A stretch of 64,000 nucleotides of DNA from Limanda limanda (GCF_963576545.1 NC_083654.1:18853699-18917698); one strand, 5' to 3'; counted from the first letter of the stretch, positions 23,528 to 35,790 are shown. Notes: generated by a model from the letters alone, not told the origin. Numbers and translations are program-made.

Positions 23528-23538
23528 GGAGCGCTTGG

Positions 23539-23544
23539 TATAAA
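23539..23544 (+). promoter_or_regulatory. edn1: edn1 TATA box
   Basis: TATAAA in the context CTTGGTATAAAGTC, 140 bases before the start codon. The vertebrate EDN1 promoter has a TATA box, and a start site near 23570 with a 5' UTR of about 115 bases is inferred from normal spacing. Confidence 0.75.
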
Positions 23545-23683
23545 GTCAAAGTTGGCTCCGCATGTGGGGCCACACTGACGGAGACACCGCAGCTCGGAGG
23601 GCTGTCCCCGGATGATTATTATTTCTCCACCTCTGCAGGATTATTTTGATCATCATCACTAACTGAAGAAGAATAAGAAGAAG

Positions 23684-23744
23684 ATGGATTCTTACGTTTT
23701 GATTTCCGTGTTATCAGTGATGTGCTCGTGGAGTCTTTGCACAG
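23684..23744 (+). CDS. edn1: edn1 coding exon 1 (signal peptide)
   Basis: The ATG at 23684 has A at -3 and G at +4. It encodes [20 protein letters not shown] and one base of the next codon, then donor ACAG/GTACGT. Confidence 0.93.
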
Positions 23745-25660
23745 GTACGTCTTTACGCATTCTTTTTCCAAACAGCAAAACAAACTTATTCCAAGAATTC
23801 ACTCAGAGCATCAAAGAAACTGATTTGATTTAAGTGTTAAAAACCTTAAAGCAACGACTGAATAACTTAACGCGTTTTAAACGTGAATCCAAAGTCTCTG
23901 TGCGTAATTTCCAAAGCAGAATCCTGCTGCACTTTACTTCTGCACCTTCCTCTCTCACATTACACCAGCAGCTGATAGTTCTGCAGTGTTTCGATAGCAG
24001 TGATTGACTCTTGATTGATTTCCTTCCACAGTTGTCTCGTCTCCTGTGGGACAGAAGCCCGGGGACTCCCGCAGCGTGTCCCGGGGGAGACATGTCCGCA
24101 CCAAGCGCTGCTCCTGCGACACCTTCCTGGACAAGGAATGCGTGTACTTCTGCCACCTGGACATCATCTGGGTCAACACACCTGAGTAAGTCCTTCTGCA
24201 CTGGACTCAGCTAATGTGAGGTTCAATAGAATATTTTCTTTTTAATGTTGAAACGCGTTTAAATTGGGGAAAAAGATACGAAACAGATCATATAAATGTT
24301 GTTTTAGTAAATGGAGGATAGAATAAAACGTGCATGGGTTTAATTGAAAGTGAAGCCGAACCTTTAGAATAAGAGTCACTAAATAAAATAGCTTACAAAA
24401 GTTTGATTTATTTAATAGAAGTTCAAAGAGTAAAACAAAACTTATCGCGTTCATTCATATGCGCATTTTTTTTTAAATATTTTTTTATTTCTGACGTGAA
24501 GTTTTTTTTGTTGAGTTATTAATCTGAACTTCTCTCTCCAGGCGTGTGGTCTCTTACGGACTGGGCAACGCTCCCAGGACCAGACGCGCGCTCCCGGACT
24601 CCAAGGCAGGCGGGAGCGCGCCTCGCTGCCGGTGCGTGCGTGAGAACGACAGCACTTGCAGCAGCTTCTGTCGCCAGGACAACCAGCATCTCAGGTAATA
24701 GCAACTTTTCATTCATCATCACAGCTACAGAAAGTGAAAGTTTTGTCTCCATCCTGGTGTGAGAGCTTCTTCTCCTCCGTCGTGACCTCTGACCTCACCG
24801 GGATTCTGTGTTTTTCAGGTCTCAGACGTCGCAGGACACGTTGATCCCAAAGGAGCACAAGCTGGTAGCTGACAGGAGCAGAATAAAGAGGTAAGGAGGA
24901 GGAGGAGGAGGAGGAGGAGGAGGAGGAGGAGGAGGAGGAGGAGGAGGAGGAGGAGGAGGAGGAGGAGGAGGAGGAGGAGGAGGAGGAGGAGGAGGAGGAG
25001 GAGTACACCTCAAAGTCTATTTGCTAAATAAAAGGACATGATAATTACGAGCTTCAGGAGCACGGAGATGTTTTCAGCTCCATAATTTCTCTGAGAGTAA
25101 AACAACCAGCACGGGTTCAGAGGCATTTTGAGATTAAGCCTCAAGCGAAGGAATCCCCTAAACTGCGATGACTGAGCTGAACAGTGAAACCCACAAAACC
25201 TATAACTCCCCCCCTGACCACTTATCTGTGAGTTATGTGTGGTGATGGAGCTGGTCTCTGCCACAGCTGCTCTCCTGTACCTCCATGTGTCTCAAACTCC
25301 AACCTCTGAACGTGTGCGGCGCCACGAGTCTGCACTTTCTGACACGTTGTTAATTGGAAACATGGCGTCCAATCTGCTCCAGCCACTCACAGAGGCTCGA
25401 CCTGCCACATGGCGTCTTGAGGAGCGTTGGGGGGGTGGGGGTTAGAGAGGGACAGCGGGTCTTTCACATGATGGATTGCTTCAGATGTCTGATTGTCTTC
25501 TGTCTTCGTCCGCAGGTGGAACAAGAGCAACGAGAAACAGGTGTCGGCCGGCGCGCTCAGGGTCGCCTTGAGGACACGCCTCCTGCTGGAGGAGTGGAGG
25601 GTGAGGCGGCGCCACAGGGCGAGGGCGAGGGCGTGGGAGGGCGAGAGCACGGCCCCCTAA
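23684..25660 (+). CDS. edn1: Preproendothelin-1, five coding exons
   Basis: Encodes the precursor of endothelin-1, a secreted peptide that acts on G-protein-coupled endothelin receptors, controls vascular tone and patterns the ventral pharyngeal arches. Exons are 23684-23744, 24032-24185, 24542-24694, 24819-24890 and 25516-25660, all with GT-AG borders and matching phases, giving 194 residues (human 212). A hydrophobic signal peptide spans about residues 1-20. RTKR (43-46) is a furin site. The mature 21-residue peptide is 47-67, with CSC at its start and CHLDIIW at its end, and Cys 47, 49, 57 and 61 form the two disulfides. W67-V68 is the bond cut by endothelin-converting enzyme. RTRR (84-87) is a second furin-like site. 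The endothelin-like motif is CRC...C...C (101, 103, 111, 115), with the same spacing. The C-terminal tail is Arg-rich. The DTFLDKE segment and the hivep1 neighbour favour edn1 over edn2/3. Confidence 0.96.
24032..24185 (+). CDS. edn1: edn1 coding exon 2 (mature endothelin-1)
   Basis: Acceptor TTCCACAG and donor CCTGA/GTAAGT, phase 1 in and 2 out. The mature peptide lies at 24109-24171, preceded by the RTKR furin site and followed by VNTPE, which is conserved with other vertebrate ET-1 precursors. Confidence 0.97.
24542..24694 (+). CDS. edn1: edn1 coding exon 3 (endothelin-like motif)
   Basis: Acceptor CTCTCCAG and donor CTCAG/GTAATA. It encodes [18 protein letters not shown] and then the four-cysteine motif [15 protein letters not shown]. 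Confidence 0.95.
24819..24890 (+). CDS. edn1: edn1 coding exon 4
   Basis: A 72-base exon after TTTTTCAG, phase 2 in and 2 out, reading [20 protein letters not shown] and then RIK. The donor is AAGAG/GTAAGG and is directly followed by the intron-4 (GGA)n tract. Confidence 0.9.
24894..25003 (+). repeat. (GGA)n tract starting inside the edn1 intron-4 donor
   Basis: About 36 GGA units. The donor GTAAGG at 24891-24896 already forms the first repeat unit, so the tract begins at intron position +4. Confidence 0.95.
25516..25660 (+). CDS. edn1: edn1 coding exon 5 (C-terminal tail)
   Basis: Acceptor CGTCCGCAG. It encodes 47 residues starting [20 protein letters not shown], then an Arg/Ala-rich stretch ([14 protein letters not shown]) and TAA at 25658-25660. 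The fused frame closes exactly. The Arg-rich end looks lineage-specific. Confidence 0.87.
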
Positions 25661-26360
25661 AGACGACACATCACCTCCACACCTTGTTACTCAGAGGGGG
25701 GGAAAGGCCTTCGTTAACCACGGGCCCTTCTCCTCAGCCGTCGCTAAGCAGCGGCCCCTCGGCACGGCGCCGGGAGCCAGACCTCAGGGCCCCGGGGTCA
25801 GAGGTCGTCTGCGGCAGAGCAGAGGGCGCTCGACACACTCTTCCTCCTCCCACAGATGGGCGAGGTGGGAGACAACCCGGGGAGAGGACGGACGCCAGCT
25901 GGACTCAGTCTGTGGCGTCCAGGACGCTCGCTGGTCATCTCCAGGACTCTCGGTCAAATAGCATTTCAAAAAACACTGGACTTCACTGGAGGGGATTCAA
26001 CAGAAATCCCCCCCCCACCCGGTCACGGAGAATAAGAATCCCAGGCAGTTCTACTTCTTCTATTTCAACAATGACAAACATTCAAAGACATTTTCACACC
26101 GACTGAATCTATTTAACCGCGTTTCTATGCAACAGTTCCGAGGTCACGTGACCGCAGCCGGGAGTTTCTCTGACAGATGTTATCACAGACGTCTTTGTCG
26201 TTATTTATGATGTTTACATGTGTTGTTATTTATTTATTCTATGTGCACGTTGTCGTTCGATGGCCACATCGGTTCATCGCGTTTGGTTGATTTCTATGAA
26301 ATGTGTCTTCATCAAGTTGCCATTTTGTGGCTGAATGATAATAAAATAATTTTACACAAT
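25661..26360 (+). other. edn1: edn1 3' UTR with AU-rich elements and poly(A) signal
   Basis: About 700 bases. Overlapping ATTTA motifs lie at 26201-26240 (GTTATTTATGATG, TTATTTATTTATTC), as in the unstable endothelin-1 mRNAs of other vertebrates. AATAAA at 26340-26345 is the likely poly(A) signal. The 5' part also shows an open frame, but that is chance. Confidence 0.75.
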
Positions 26361-26884
26361 ATTTGAAAGCAACTGCTCAACTTCCTTCATTATTATCATC
26401 ATCCATCCATCCATGTTTTTTTTTGTTTAAGAAAGTTCATGCATCACTATTAAAGACTCCAGCTATTTCCATAAAACTCTGTGGGAGATGAAACATGAAC
26501 CAGAGAAGAAGCAATGAAGTTTTGCGGCAGATTTTCATTTAAGTTCTCAAAAGAATAATTAATAGTTCTTGATTTAAAAATAGAAAATCTGGCATGTTTA
26601 GAGGACTGATATCAGATTCTGTGCAATTTGGAAAATAATGAAAAATCCAGATCTAGTGAATTTACATTTGGTTTCTTAAGGGGACTGTTGGGTTTGTGCT
26701 CTATTAATTTCAGCTCTTATCCTGGACATATAGAAACAAACCATTCACACTCACATTCACAACCACAGACTATTTAGCATCTCCAGTTAATCAGTATTAC
26801 TTTGAACAAGCACAGACACAAAAAAAATAATGAAAACTCATACCAGAATTATGGATTCTTCCTTTTGTGAGTCGAAAAATACTG
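26361..26884. other. Intergenic, includes dispersed repeat family A fragment
   Basis: No gene. About 26520-26710 (ACTGATATCAGATTCTGTGC and AAGGGGACTGTTGGG) is a diverged piece of family A. Confidence 0.6.
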
Positions 26885-27660
26885 AAGATAGATAGATAGA
26901 TTACTTTATTCATCCCCGAAGGGAAATTAAGTCGTCATAGCAGCCGGTATATTTGAATACAATAAAATACAATACAATAGAATAAAATAAAAAATATTGA
27001 GGTAGAAAGAATAAAAACAGAACACAAGATAAATAGGTAGATAAGGTGCAGTGGCAAGATGATGGTAATAGTACTGATGATATGATGGTAATGTTATTGT
27101 TAGACAGTATATAAAAATAGTACAGTATATATAGTATATAATATAACATAATATATATTTATATATGATAGTAATTATACCAATATAATAGCAGTATATA
27201 GTAATAATGGCAGCAACAGTATATATAATAATAATAGTAAATATAATAATACTAATAATAACATGTACACATGTATAAATATGTGTATATAGACTTATAT
27301 ATACAAAGAATATACAGAAAGTATGATATAATATATGATATATAGTAGAGGTATAAATATAAGTATTTGACTATACAATAGATAATATAATATACTATGA
27401 GTGTAAGAATATGTAGACAGAGTGTGCAAAAGACATTATTATTGTATAAAATGATATATAATATCAATATGGTTTATATGAACACATATCACATATGATG
27501 TGAAGTAAGTGTATATGGAGCGGAGTGTTGTACAGGTACACAGTGCAAGGAGACAGGTGTATTTAGTGCAGTTCTGTGATGGTGGCTCTGACAGAGGGAG
27601 AGGAGTTGTACACTGAACCACTTCAACCTGATTATGTGCGATGGATTCGAGTGTGAAGCT
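26885..27660 (-). mobile_element. Retroelement-like interspersed repeat, truncated
   Basis: Begins with GATA units and TTACTTTATTCATCCCCGAA, a junction I recognise from the 3' end of fish non-LTR elements read on the minus strand. AT-rich low-complexity sequence follows, and then TGTGATGGTGGCTCTGACAG, another phrase common in fish repeats. No open reverse transcriptase remains. Exact class and borders are uncertain. Confidence 0.55.
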
Positions 27661-30600
27661 GAAATAAATCACGTTCAGGCGAAAAAGCAGAGAACTTGGG
27701 CAGAACAACACTGAGCTCAACACACTGCAAATTAACAAAACACATGCAAATAGAACAAAACGTGTAAATTGCCGGGTTCAGTTTCAGAGGGTTTGAAGTA
27801 TCGGTGAAAACAAGACAAAAAGTAAAAGTGAAAGAACAACAAAGTGAGACACAGATGGGGATAAAGACAGAGACAGACTCCGATGTGATAACCACAAAGT
27901 GTTGATGTGTAAGACGCCGCGGCCCGGAGCAGTAAAACCAGGCTCACGCTGCACTTTCATCTTGTGTGTGTGTACTCTGCAATTTCTACATCAGCTGAGG
28001 GAGATTTAGAGTTTTCCCTCAGCGGCTTGGATTTCAAAGACGCATCCAGCGAGCGCGTCGCTTGTTTTCCAGCCCTGTAATGATCCGCTTTGTTTCCAAA
28101 CACTTCACAATTATCCTGCCAGGCCGAGATGTTCGAGTGACTCAGCAAAATCCAAGCGATCATGAGTCACACGTGTGTTGTTGTGTTATCTACCTGACCT
28201 CCAACAGGTGAGAGCAGATAAAGGCTGTTGCACTGAAACCGTTGTTTGTATCCACACATGAACACAAACCTCCCGGCACATCTGTGGTTTGTCTAATTTC
28301 TATCTCGGCTAATAAATCATCTGAATTTCATTCCAGTGAATCACCCGTCAGGTTAATACCTCAGCTTTCAGAAGGACAAACCCCGAAACGTGAAAATCAC
28401 AACACAGCACAAGATCATCACGTCGGTTTCGAAAGAGGTTTCCGCCCAAAATGGAAAATGGATTTCACTGATCTGCAAAAAGCTAAATCCCCTTGTTTTT
28501 GTCTCACTTTTGTGTGTAGAGCACCTATAAGTTGTGTGTGTGTGTGTGTGCTCAGTTCAAACACGGGTGCGTGGAACACTTGCTCCCATCACTCGTCACT
28601 GAGCTGCTGGAGCTGCCTGTGCAGAACAAGCCAATGCAAATTGGATTTAAAGTCTTATCTCTCCTGCCCAGTTAGCAAACAAATCTGTGCCCGGGGCTCA
28701 TTGTGAGAAACGTGGCTCCGTCCTCCTGCTGCTGCTGCTGCCGAGTCCGACAACAATAATACTGATGTAATATATTCCACAGACGAACCCTGGTTCTGTT
28801 TGCAAAACAATTTAGGGACTCGTCTGCCGAGGGAGACGCTCAGGACGGCAGATACAGGACGAAGACAATGGAGAGAGTGTTTTGCTTGGTATTATAAATT
28901 TCATAAGGCTCCACACGGCGTGTTATTTGTAAATAAATGTGTTACATAATAAGTTTAACTGAACAATAACAGTGAGTCTTTCCCACGTAAAAGTGATTTT
29001 TCCTTTTTACTCATATGTTGTTTAAGGTGAATGAGACGAGGTGGAACACGTATTCAGATTCTTTACATGAGTTAAAGTGGTGATGCCACAAGGTAAAACT
29101 ACATAACAAGGATAAGTGCTGCATTTTTTTAGTTGATTGGACTGATTCAAATAATTTAAATAGACTTTTGATTGTTTTAATCCTTTATTTTATTGTTTTT
29201 AACCAGATGTAAAGTTTTGGAGTGGATCTGGATAAAAGGATTGAAGCAGAAATTTGTTTTTCTTTAGTTAACATTTAACAGATGGGACACTATCCTGTGG
29301 TGGGTGTAGGTTCAAGTATTATATGTTTAAATACTGTTACTAGTCGTGTACTTGAAAGCAGCATTTTTAATGTGGTAGTTAATTGAAATTGAGATAATTG
29401 GAACTTGTTTAAATATTTCTTGGGGTATCTATTTGGAACAGAAAATGTCTAGAAATGGAGTAAAAAGCTAAATGCTTCAGTTAAGTAACAGTACAGTAAA
29501 TATATGTTGTTACTATTTCTACCACATGTATTCTAGGAACCCTCGCTGCAGCTCTTTGTCTGTTACGACTCCTGAGCCTCTTATCTGATTCACTTTCTCC
29601 AAACGCCCGCCTCATGTTTGCTTCTCTGACTCGGCACTTTGACCCTAAATGATTAAATGTCAGCTGTGGCTACATTAAACTTACACTTGTGCCGAGGCAT
29701 TAATGCCAGAACGAGGGTTCCTCCACGTACCCACACACTGAAAAAGGTTAACACAACACAGACGGGCCCGCGACCCAAAACAATGGCATTTACCATTTGA
29801 GCAGTGGAACTCCCCGGAGACATTAACTTTTGGCGTAGTCATTAGTCTATTGAATAGAGCAAAGTCGAACATAATGGCCCATTACACAGCGAGGAATCTC
29901 CTCCACTCGACAGGAATTCTCGAGCCCAGGAGCCGAACAATAGGACTCTGTAGATGGAACGCCTGGGAGGGGCGGAGCGGCCTCGGCCTCTGACGTCCGA
30001 CCAACGCCCGGCTCTACCTCCACACGCCTTGTTTTCCAGCGTACGCTCCCAGCTGAGCCAACGCCACTCTCGAAACCGAGCTGCAGCCCAACCAGAGGGG
30101 ATTAATTACCCTCCTGGATGAGTCAAAGTCAGGATTCGCCCGGAAAAGGTCACACGGCGTCGGCTGGTGAGACCCAGATCCGCAGGAGACCTGTCGGGGG
30201 GGATAACTCGAGGACTGGGGGAGGAAACTGTCGCCTCTTTAGCGAGAAAAAGTCAGACCTCCGGCGACCTGGAAAGATTCTCCTCTGAGGTTGAATTTTG
30301 ATTTGTCATCACATGTGCGTGAGCCGGGATGACACACTTCTCAGAGAGCTGATTATGGGAATGTGAGCAGGTATCTCTCAGCGCTCTGTCCGCCTGTAAT
30401 CCTGCCCGACAACCCAACCCTCCCCCCCCCCCGCCTGCAGCACAGTAAACACTGGAAAGCATTACAGGACCATCCCTGAGATGTTCACAAAAATGCTTCC
30501 CTGACAGATCGGTTGGATGACGAGCGTCTGCAGCTTCTCCTCCTCTGCTCTTCCTCGGGCTTTATTTAACTTGAAATCAAAGAGAGCCGGGAGGCCCTGT

Positions 30601-30959
30601 CGAGCATTACTCATATGCACATTCGGAGGGAATGTTCAGAATGCGAAGAATTATAGCTCAAGTTTCACAAACCAGTCCCACTTTGGACTTTGCTGTCCAA
30701 AATTAACTCCCTCTGGGGATTCTAAACAGTCACGTAACGCGTATATACAAACGCTTCCACTCAGATAATAAATCCATTGTAGAATATGCAGCTATTTGGG
30801 ACTTGAGGTCATTGTTTGCATATTTGTTGGAGTGGATAACAGGTGTGAGTCTTCCACTTTTCTAAATGTAGTGTTTAACGCTGTCGGACTTTCACCAGCG
30901 TTAAACGAGAGAAGAAGCAGAAGTATATCTGTGCCTCTTGGGACGGAAATGTTCGGTTT
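27661..30959. other. Intergenic, no gene seen
   Basis: About 3.3 kb without a supportable exon. The piece at about 29550-30460 is GC-richer and less repetitive than its surroundings and might be conserved non-coding sequence, but that cannot be judged without an alignment. Confidence 0.5.
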
Positions 30960-31240
30960 ATCAGTTTATCATTAAATCTGAAATGTCTCAGTAACTATTT
31001 CACTCATTGGCACGAGATGTTGTACAAATGTTCTTGGTCCTGATCCCTGATTTTCCCTCTAGCTCAACCATAGAGTTCCCATTTGTGATTCAGAGGGGAA
31101 ATATCACAACAATTATTGGATGATCAGGACATTTGCTGTAGATATTCATGGTCCCCAGAGGATGAACCCCACTGATTCATCACTTTCCCTATGGTTTCCT
31201 CAAGTGTCAAAATCAGGGAAAGTGAATTCCTGTCACATAT
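30960..31240. repeat. Dispersed repeat family C fragment
   Basis: Contains TTCATGGTCCCCAGAGGATG, preceded by CATTGGCACGAGATGTTGTA and followed by GAACCCCACTGATTCATC. These are phrases of a widespread teleost interspersed repeat. It has no coding capacity. Confidence 0.6.
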
Positions 31241-31612
31241 CTTTTATTCTTATTATTATCAAGTTAATTTATACCCGACAATAACTTCAATGTTCCTCAA
31301 CAACTCGACTCTGTGAATCCTGTTTCCCTGAGGATGAATTTCACCCAGAAACTGGTTCTGGTCATAAGAACAAGCTCCTGATACGAGTCTCTCTCCTTTT
31401 GGCTTGAGATTCTGACCCATATTTGGCTCAACACCATAATTCTAATCCAACGCTGAGATATTCGACCCAGAACAAACATTACACTATCTGAGAAAACACT
31501 TGGCTGAGCCGACACTGCAAACACACAGATAACCATCCGATCTTTACTCTGTGTCCAAAGATAATTTCGGGAAAAATACAGAAACTCTTACAGTAGCATA
31601 ACACGGTATCAG

Positions 31613-31663
<51 letters not shown>

Positions 31664-34600
31664 TGTGTTTTGTTTCGCTCTCCTTTGTTCACATGGCTGA
31701 GCAGAAGGAGATGAAGCTCTTCTTCTCTCGTTGTTCTTGCCCAGTCGCTCTCAACACATGATTCAAATCCCTTGTGAAGGATGCGTGAGCGTCTCTCATC
31801 GTTGTCCTCGGCCGTCCCTCAGCGCCGCGTCCACGCCGTGCACACGTGCGTCCTCGCCAAAGGACGTGCAAGGTAAACGTTGAGAGACGCTCACGTTGTG
31901 TGTGGAGCCTTTTGCTTTGTGCGTGCGTCACTTCAAACAAAACATTTCATCAGAGATCAACGCCATGATCTCACTTCTCATTTCTTAATGCGTTTGAAAT
32001 TTCCAACTCAGAGCCCGGGTCTTTAGAAGAAGAGGTTTTAAAACAACAAAAAACACTTTGTGTGAAGGGTTAAATGGAGAAGAGGGGGAATCCAGGCTCT
32101 ACCTCCAGAAATGTTTAACTAGTTCCCTCAACTCCAGACTCACAGGAATCCTCACCCGGCCTCACCCAGCGAGCTGCAGGAGGTGAACGACCTGACGAGC
32201 CGCTGCCATCCAGCTGCCAGCGACTCTCAACCCGGGCTGGGACCACATCTCCAGGAGTCTGCCTGGTTGTTTTGACAGGACGGCTGCCAAGTGATAAACT
32301 TCTGGGTTCGACCGATTGTGTCAGGTCTTTTTATAACACTCCATGCTCGAAGAGGATTGTCCGCGTCGGGGCTTGGAATTCTGCATTCCCGTCTATTGTC
32401 AACAACAACAACAAAGAGAAAGCGCTTGGATGCGACGATGCTTTCAGGCAAAACAACACATTCCATTGTCCGTTATGAATCGACTCTGCAGACGTATTTC
32501 TATTAGTTTAGTGTCTTGTTCCTCGTAGCTCAGACTGTCACAATCTGATGAACTCAGCTGAGAAAATCATTTCAAATCATTTAATCATTTTTCAAAGACT
32601 GACGGATAATCTGGGGCCAATAAAACTTACATAACCTGCTGACATTGTTGCTCGTAATTAATGTCTTTTGATAAAGTCTGCAGGTCTTTGTTGGAACAAG
32701 TAATATCCTGGCGTATCTTCGTTCATTCCATGGCATGTTTGCTGAATTAATTAATCAGGTTGCTGGAGTCTTTAAAATGGATCTAATATCTTTCTTGTGC
32801 TAAACCAGATTTATGTAGTTCAGTGGAGGTTCAGAGATTTAATCCCATCCTGAGGGCGGGAGAGAAGGGAGTAGCAACAATACGGGACGAGCTGCAGAAT
32901 GTGGTTTTATAAATACGGGATCTGGGAGGAATGAGGAGACTGTCGGCGTGTGTGCACTGGTGCATTATGGATACAAGCCGGGATGTAAACATACAAATTC
33001 TTGTGTAGGGACGAGCGGTGCAGAGCAACAGGTCTGTGCAACACGCGTGTGAGGGGAACGAGTCAGGGCACCGACTGGGGAGCGTTCATCAGCGTCCTGA
33101 CCACAGCTCTCAGTTCACCACACGCAATCCAGATGTTTACAGGTGGATCTGCAGTACACTGTTCACTTCAGAGCCTGAGAAATGTCAACATGGGGCGAGA
33201 CAAAGGGAAAGTAGAGAGCTCCCATAGGTTATTGTATGGTTAAGTTATTGTGATGACAGTTTTTCTTATTTCTAGTTTTTCCACGATGAGCTTAAATAAC
33301 CGGGAGTTGGACTCAGCTTTATATTCAGAGACATATTCGTCAACTTTTGTTATAAAACTATTTATTATCATTACTTTAAAATATCAGATTGAGAATTGTT
33401 CATTGGTCCTCAGGGCAAATTGTTTGTTTTTACAGTTGCCCTATCCAGGAATGTAAATATATACAGACCTAGAGGATTATAATATCTAGGAATAAAAGAA
33501 GTACGTCAAAAATGTGCAACAATATATATGGAAAGAACCTGAATAGGAATATGTACAGAATGTATGATACACTATGTACAGGGTTGCAGGGAGGACGTAG
33601 AGCAGCACATAGCAGAGAACGAACTTCTTCACAGAGGAGACATGACCTCTAACCTTGACCCCAGTGAGGTTAGGTAAATGACTGAGCTAAATTACAGCCC
33701 ACACTGTAGATGTGAACTGAATCCACGACCCGACTCATATCCTTGAGATTTATCTGCACGGCCACAGGGTCAAAACACTTCCATCCCTGATAGACTGGCA
33801 GATTACTGCGCCTGTTAACCTTCGCTTGCTGCAGTTATGAACGTTTCTATCTCTCTCTCTCTCAGTGTTACACATTCCAGACATTCTCTGCTTTTCACTC
33901 TGTCCCATTTACTCAAGCGTCTGTCAGTCTTCACCCCCACATGTCCCCACTCAACACTGAACACCACACCCACAGCACCAGCAGAGGCACTGGGACGCTG
34001 GGGCAGCTGCTCTGTGGTCCCAGCACCTGCAGGAGAACACAGATACGCTGCCATGTGGAAGGACAGAAGTTAAAATCAAGGTCTATTTCTATAAATAAAT
34101 AAAAGAAGAGACCACTGAAGATATTTGAGAACTCACACTATCGAGAGAAGGGAAATATCTGATTGTTCAAAGTAAGTTACTCTGGGCTTTGAAATTCACT
34201 ACAAGAGAAGTTTATCTGCTCAAGGTCTGAAGGGAACAACGGAGAATAAACAAGTGTCACAGCTGCAGTGAAGCTCTTATTAAAGTTAAGTTCTGATCTT
34301 TAAGAATTCCATGAAATCAAAGAGACTTTGTGACGACTTTGCAAATGTCTGTAGATCTGCAGAATTCATTCATTGCTCGCTGTTGTTATTGTTAATTTTA
34401 TACTTTTATCAATGATAATTTGATAAATTATCTCCATGCAATTGGCATTTTCTGGTTAAATGCTAAACAGTTTTGTTGCAGTGGTTCTGTGCAACAAACT
34501 GGAATCTAATCTAATATCAAAGACACTGTTAATACATATATATACATCACAGAATGTTTAAATGGTTTTTAAAAGACGCATTTTTAATCGACCGAGCAGA

Positions 34601-35693
34601 ATCTTCCCAGAATCCACGTCACAAAACAAAACTCTGAATATTCAGTTTGTGATGTCGAGTAAAAGTTTGCAGAAAACTGTTTCCTTTTGCAGTTTTGTGG
34701 TCGGAGGTGCTGAGCTGTTCACCACGAGTCGCATTAATATAACCACTACAGCTTATTTGATTATGTCTGTATGCACCAGTCCAGGTTTCCAAGCACATCT
34801 TTGAATGCATGATGCAGTGCACAGTACAGGATGGTTTCATATTCCTGTTTATGTGTCTTTAGGTGATCGGGATTCGCTAACATCTGACTGTGTCCTCACC
34901 AGCTGCAGCCAGCGATTCCCAGGCAAACACACACAGATTGTGCAACAGACACAGAAGGATCTACACACCGTCCCTTCACTCCTGCGTCTCAGCTGCAACT
35001 GAGCTGCTTCACTCTTTATGTGCAGATCTGAAAATGTCGCTCTGCCCCTCGGTGAATAAAACAGCCCCGACCCCCCCCCCCCCTCATGGCTTCGTCGCTA
35101 TCGCCCAGAAACTAGACAAGATAGTGTGCACCTGCAGCTTGTTTAGAGGAGTCGTTCCCAAACAAAGCTCCGAACTCTGTCAACAGCAAGGGGGGGGGGG
35201 GGACAACCAGCACAGACCTTTAACCCAAACAGCAGGACGATAAGAACCCGGAGCGAACAGAGAGAGATGTCCCATTTACAACATGAGCTCAGACAGACAC
35301 ATATCCAGCGTTAAATTAATAGTTCTTCACCACCAGGATATAATCAAATTAAAACAACTACACTCTCCTGCTGAATATTAATCACACAAACAAAAGATGA
35401 CAAAAAGAAGATGAAACATGACAAACAATTTCAGGAAAAGAGGTTTAGATTCTTCTATATCAGGGACAGAGTTATGAGTCATCAGTGCAATATATGATAT
35501 AATAAAAGCTCTTGTCTCATAGTAAAACCACTGAAATGCATAATTTAAAGTTGATTTAATTGTGCACCTTGAATTAAATGCTTCATTTCGGGGGGAGGGA
35601 ATAAAATAGGTGTAAATTAAGTTTTGCTTCCTTTCACATTCCTTCAACAGTTTGTCACCAGGAACACAACTTTCCATGCTCCCACTCTCATTT

Positions 35694-35695
<2 letters not shown>
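31241..35695. other. Intergenic, no gene seen
   Basis: About 4.5 kb. A TG microsatellite lies at 31615-31660, a C run near 35070 and a G run near 35190. Frames present are short and have no recognisable protein. Confidence 0.5.
31615..31660. repeat. (TG)n microsatellite
   Basis: About 23 TG units. Confidence 0.95.

Positions 35696-35788
<93 letters not shown>
35696..35788. repeat. (CA)n microsatellite, 93 bases
   Basis: An uninterrupted run of about 46 CA units, the longest perfect dinucleotide repeat in the window. Confidence 0.97.

Positions 35789-35790
<2 letters not shown>

Noticed and set aside
23232..23649. Frames with poly-Glu or poly-Gly ahead of edn1
   Set aside because: They read through the (GGA)n tract that lies upstream of the TATA box; not conserved and in several frames at once.
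24709..25013. Minus-strand frames of poly-Ser and poly-Pro
   Set aside because: Complement of the intron-4 (GGA)n tract in edn1.
25354..26106. 250-codon frame overlapping edn1 exon 5
   Set aside because: It is in a different frame from the edn1 coding phase and runs through intron 4 and the 3' UTR; chance openness in GC-rich sequence.
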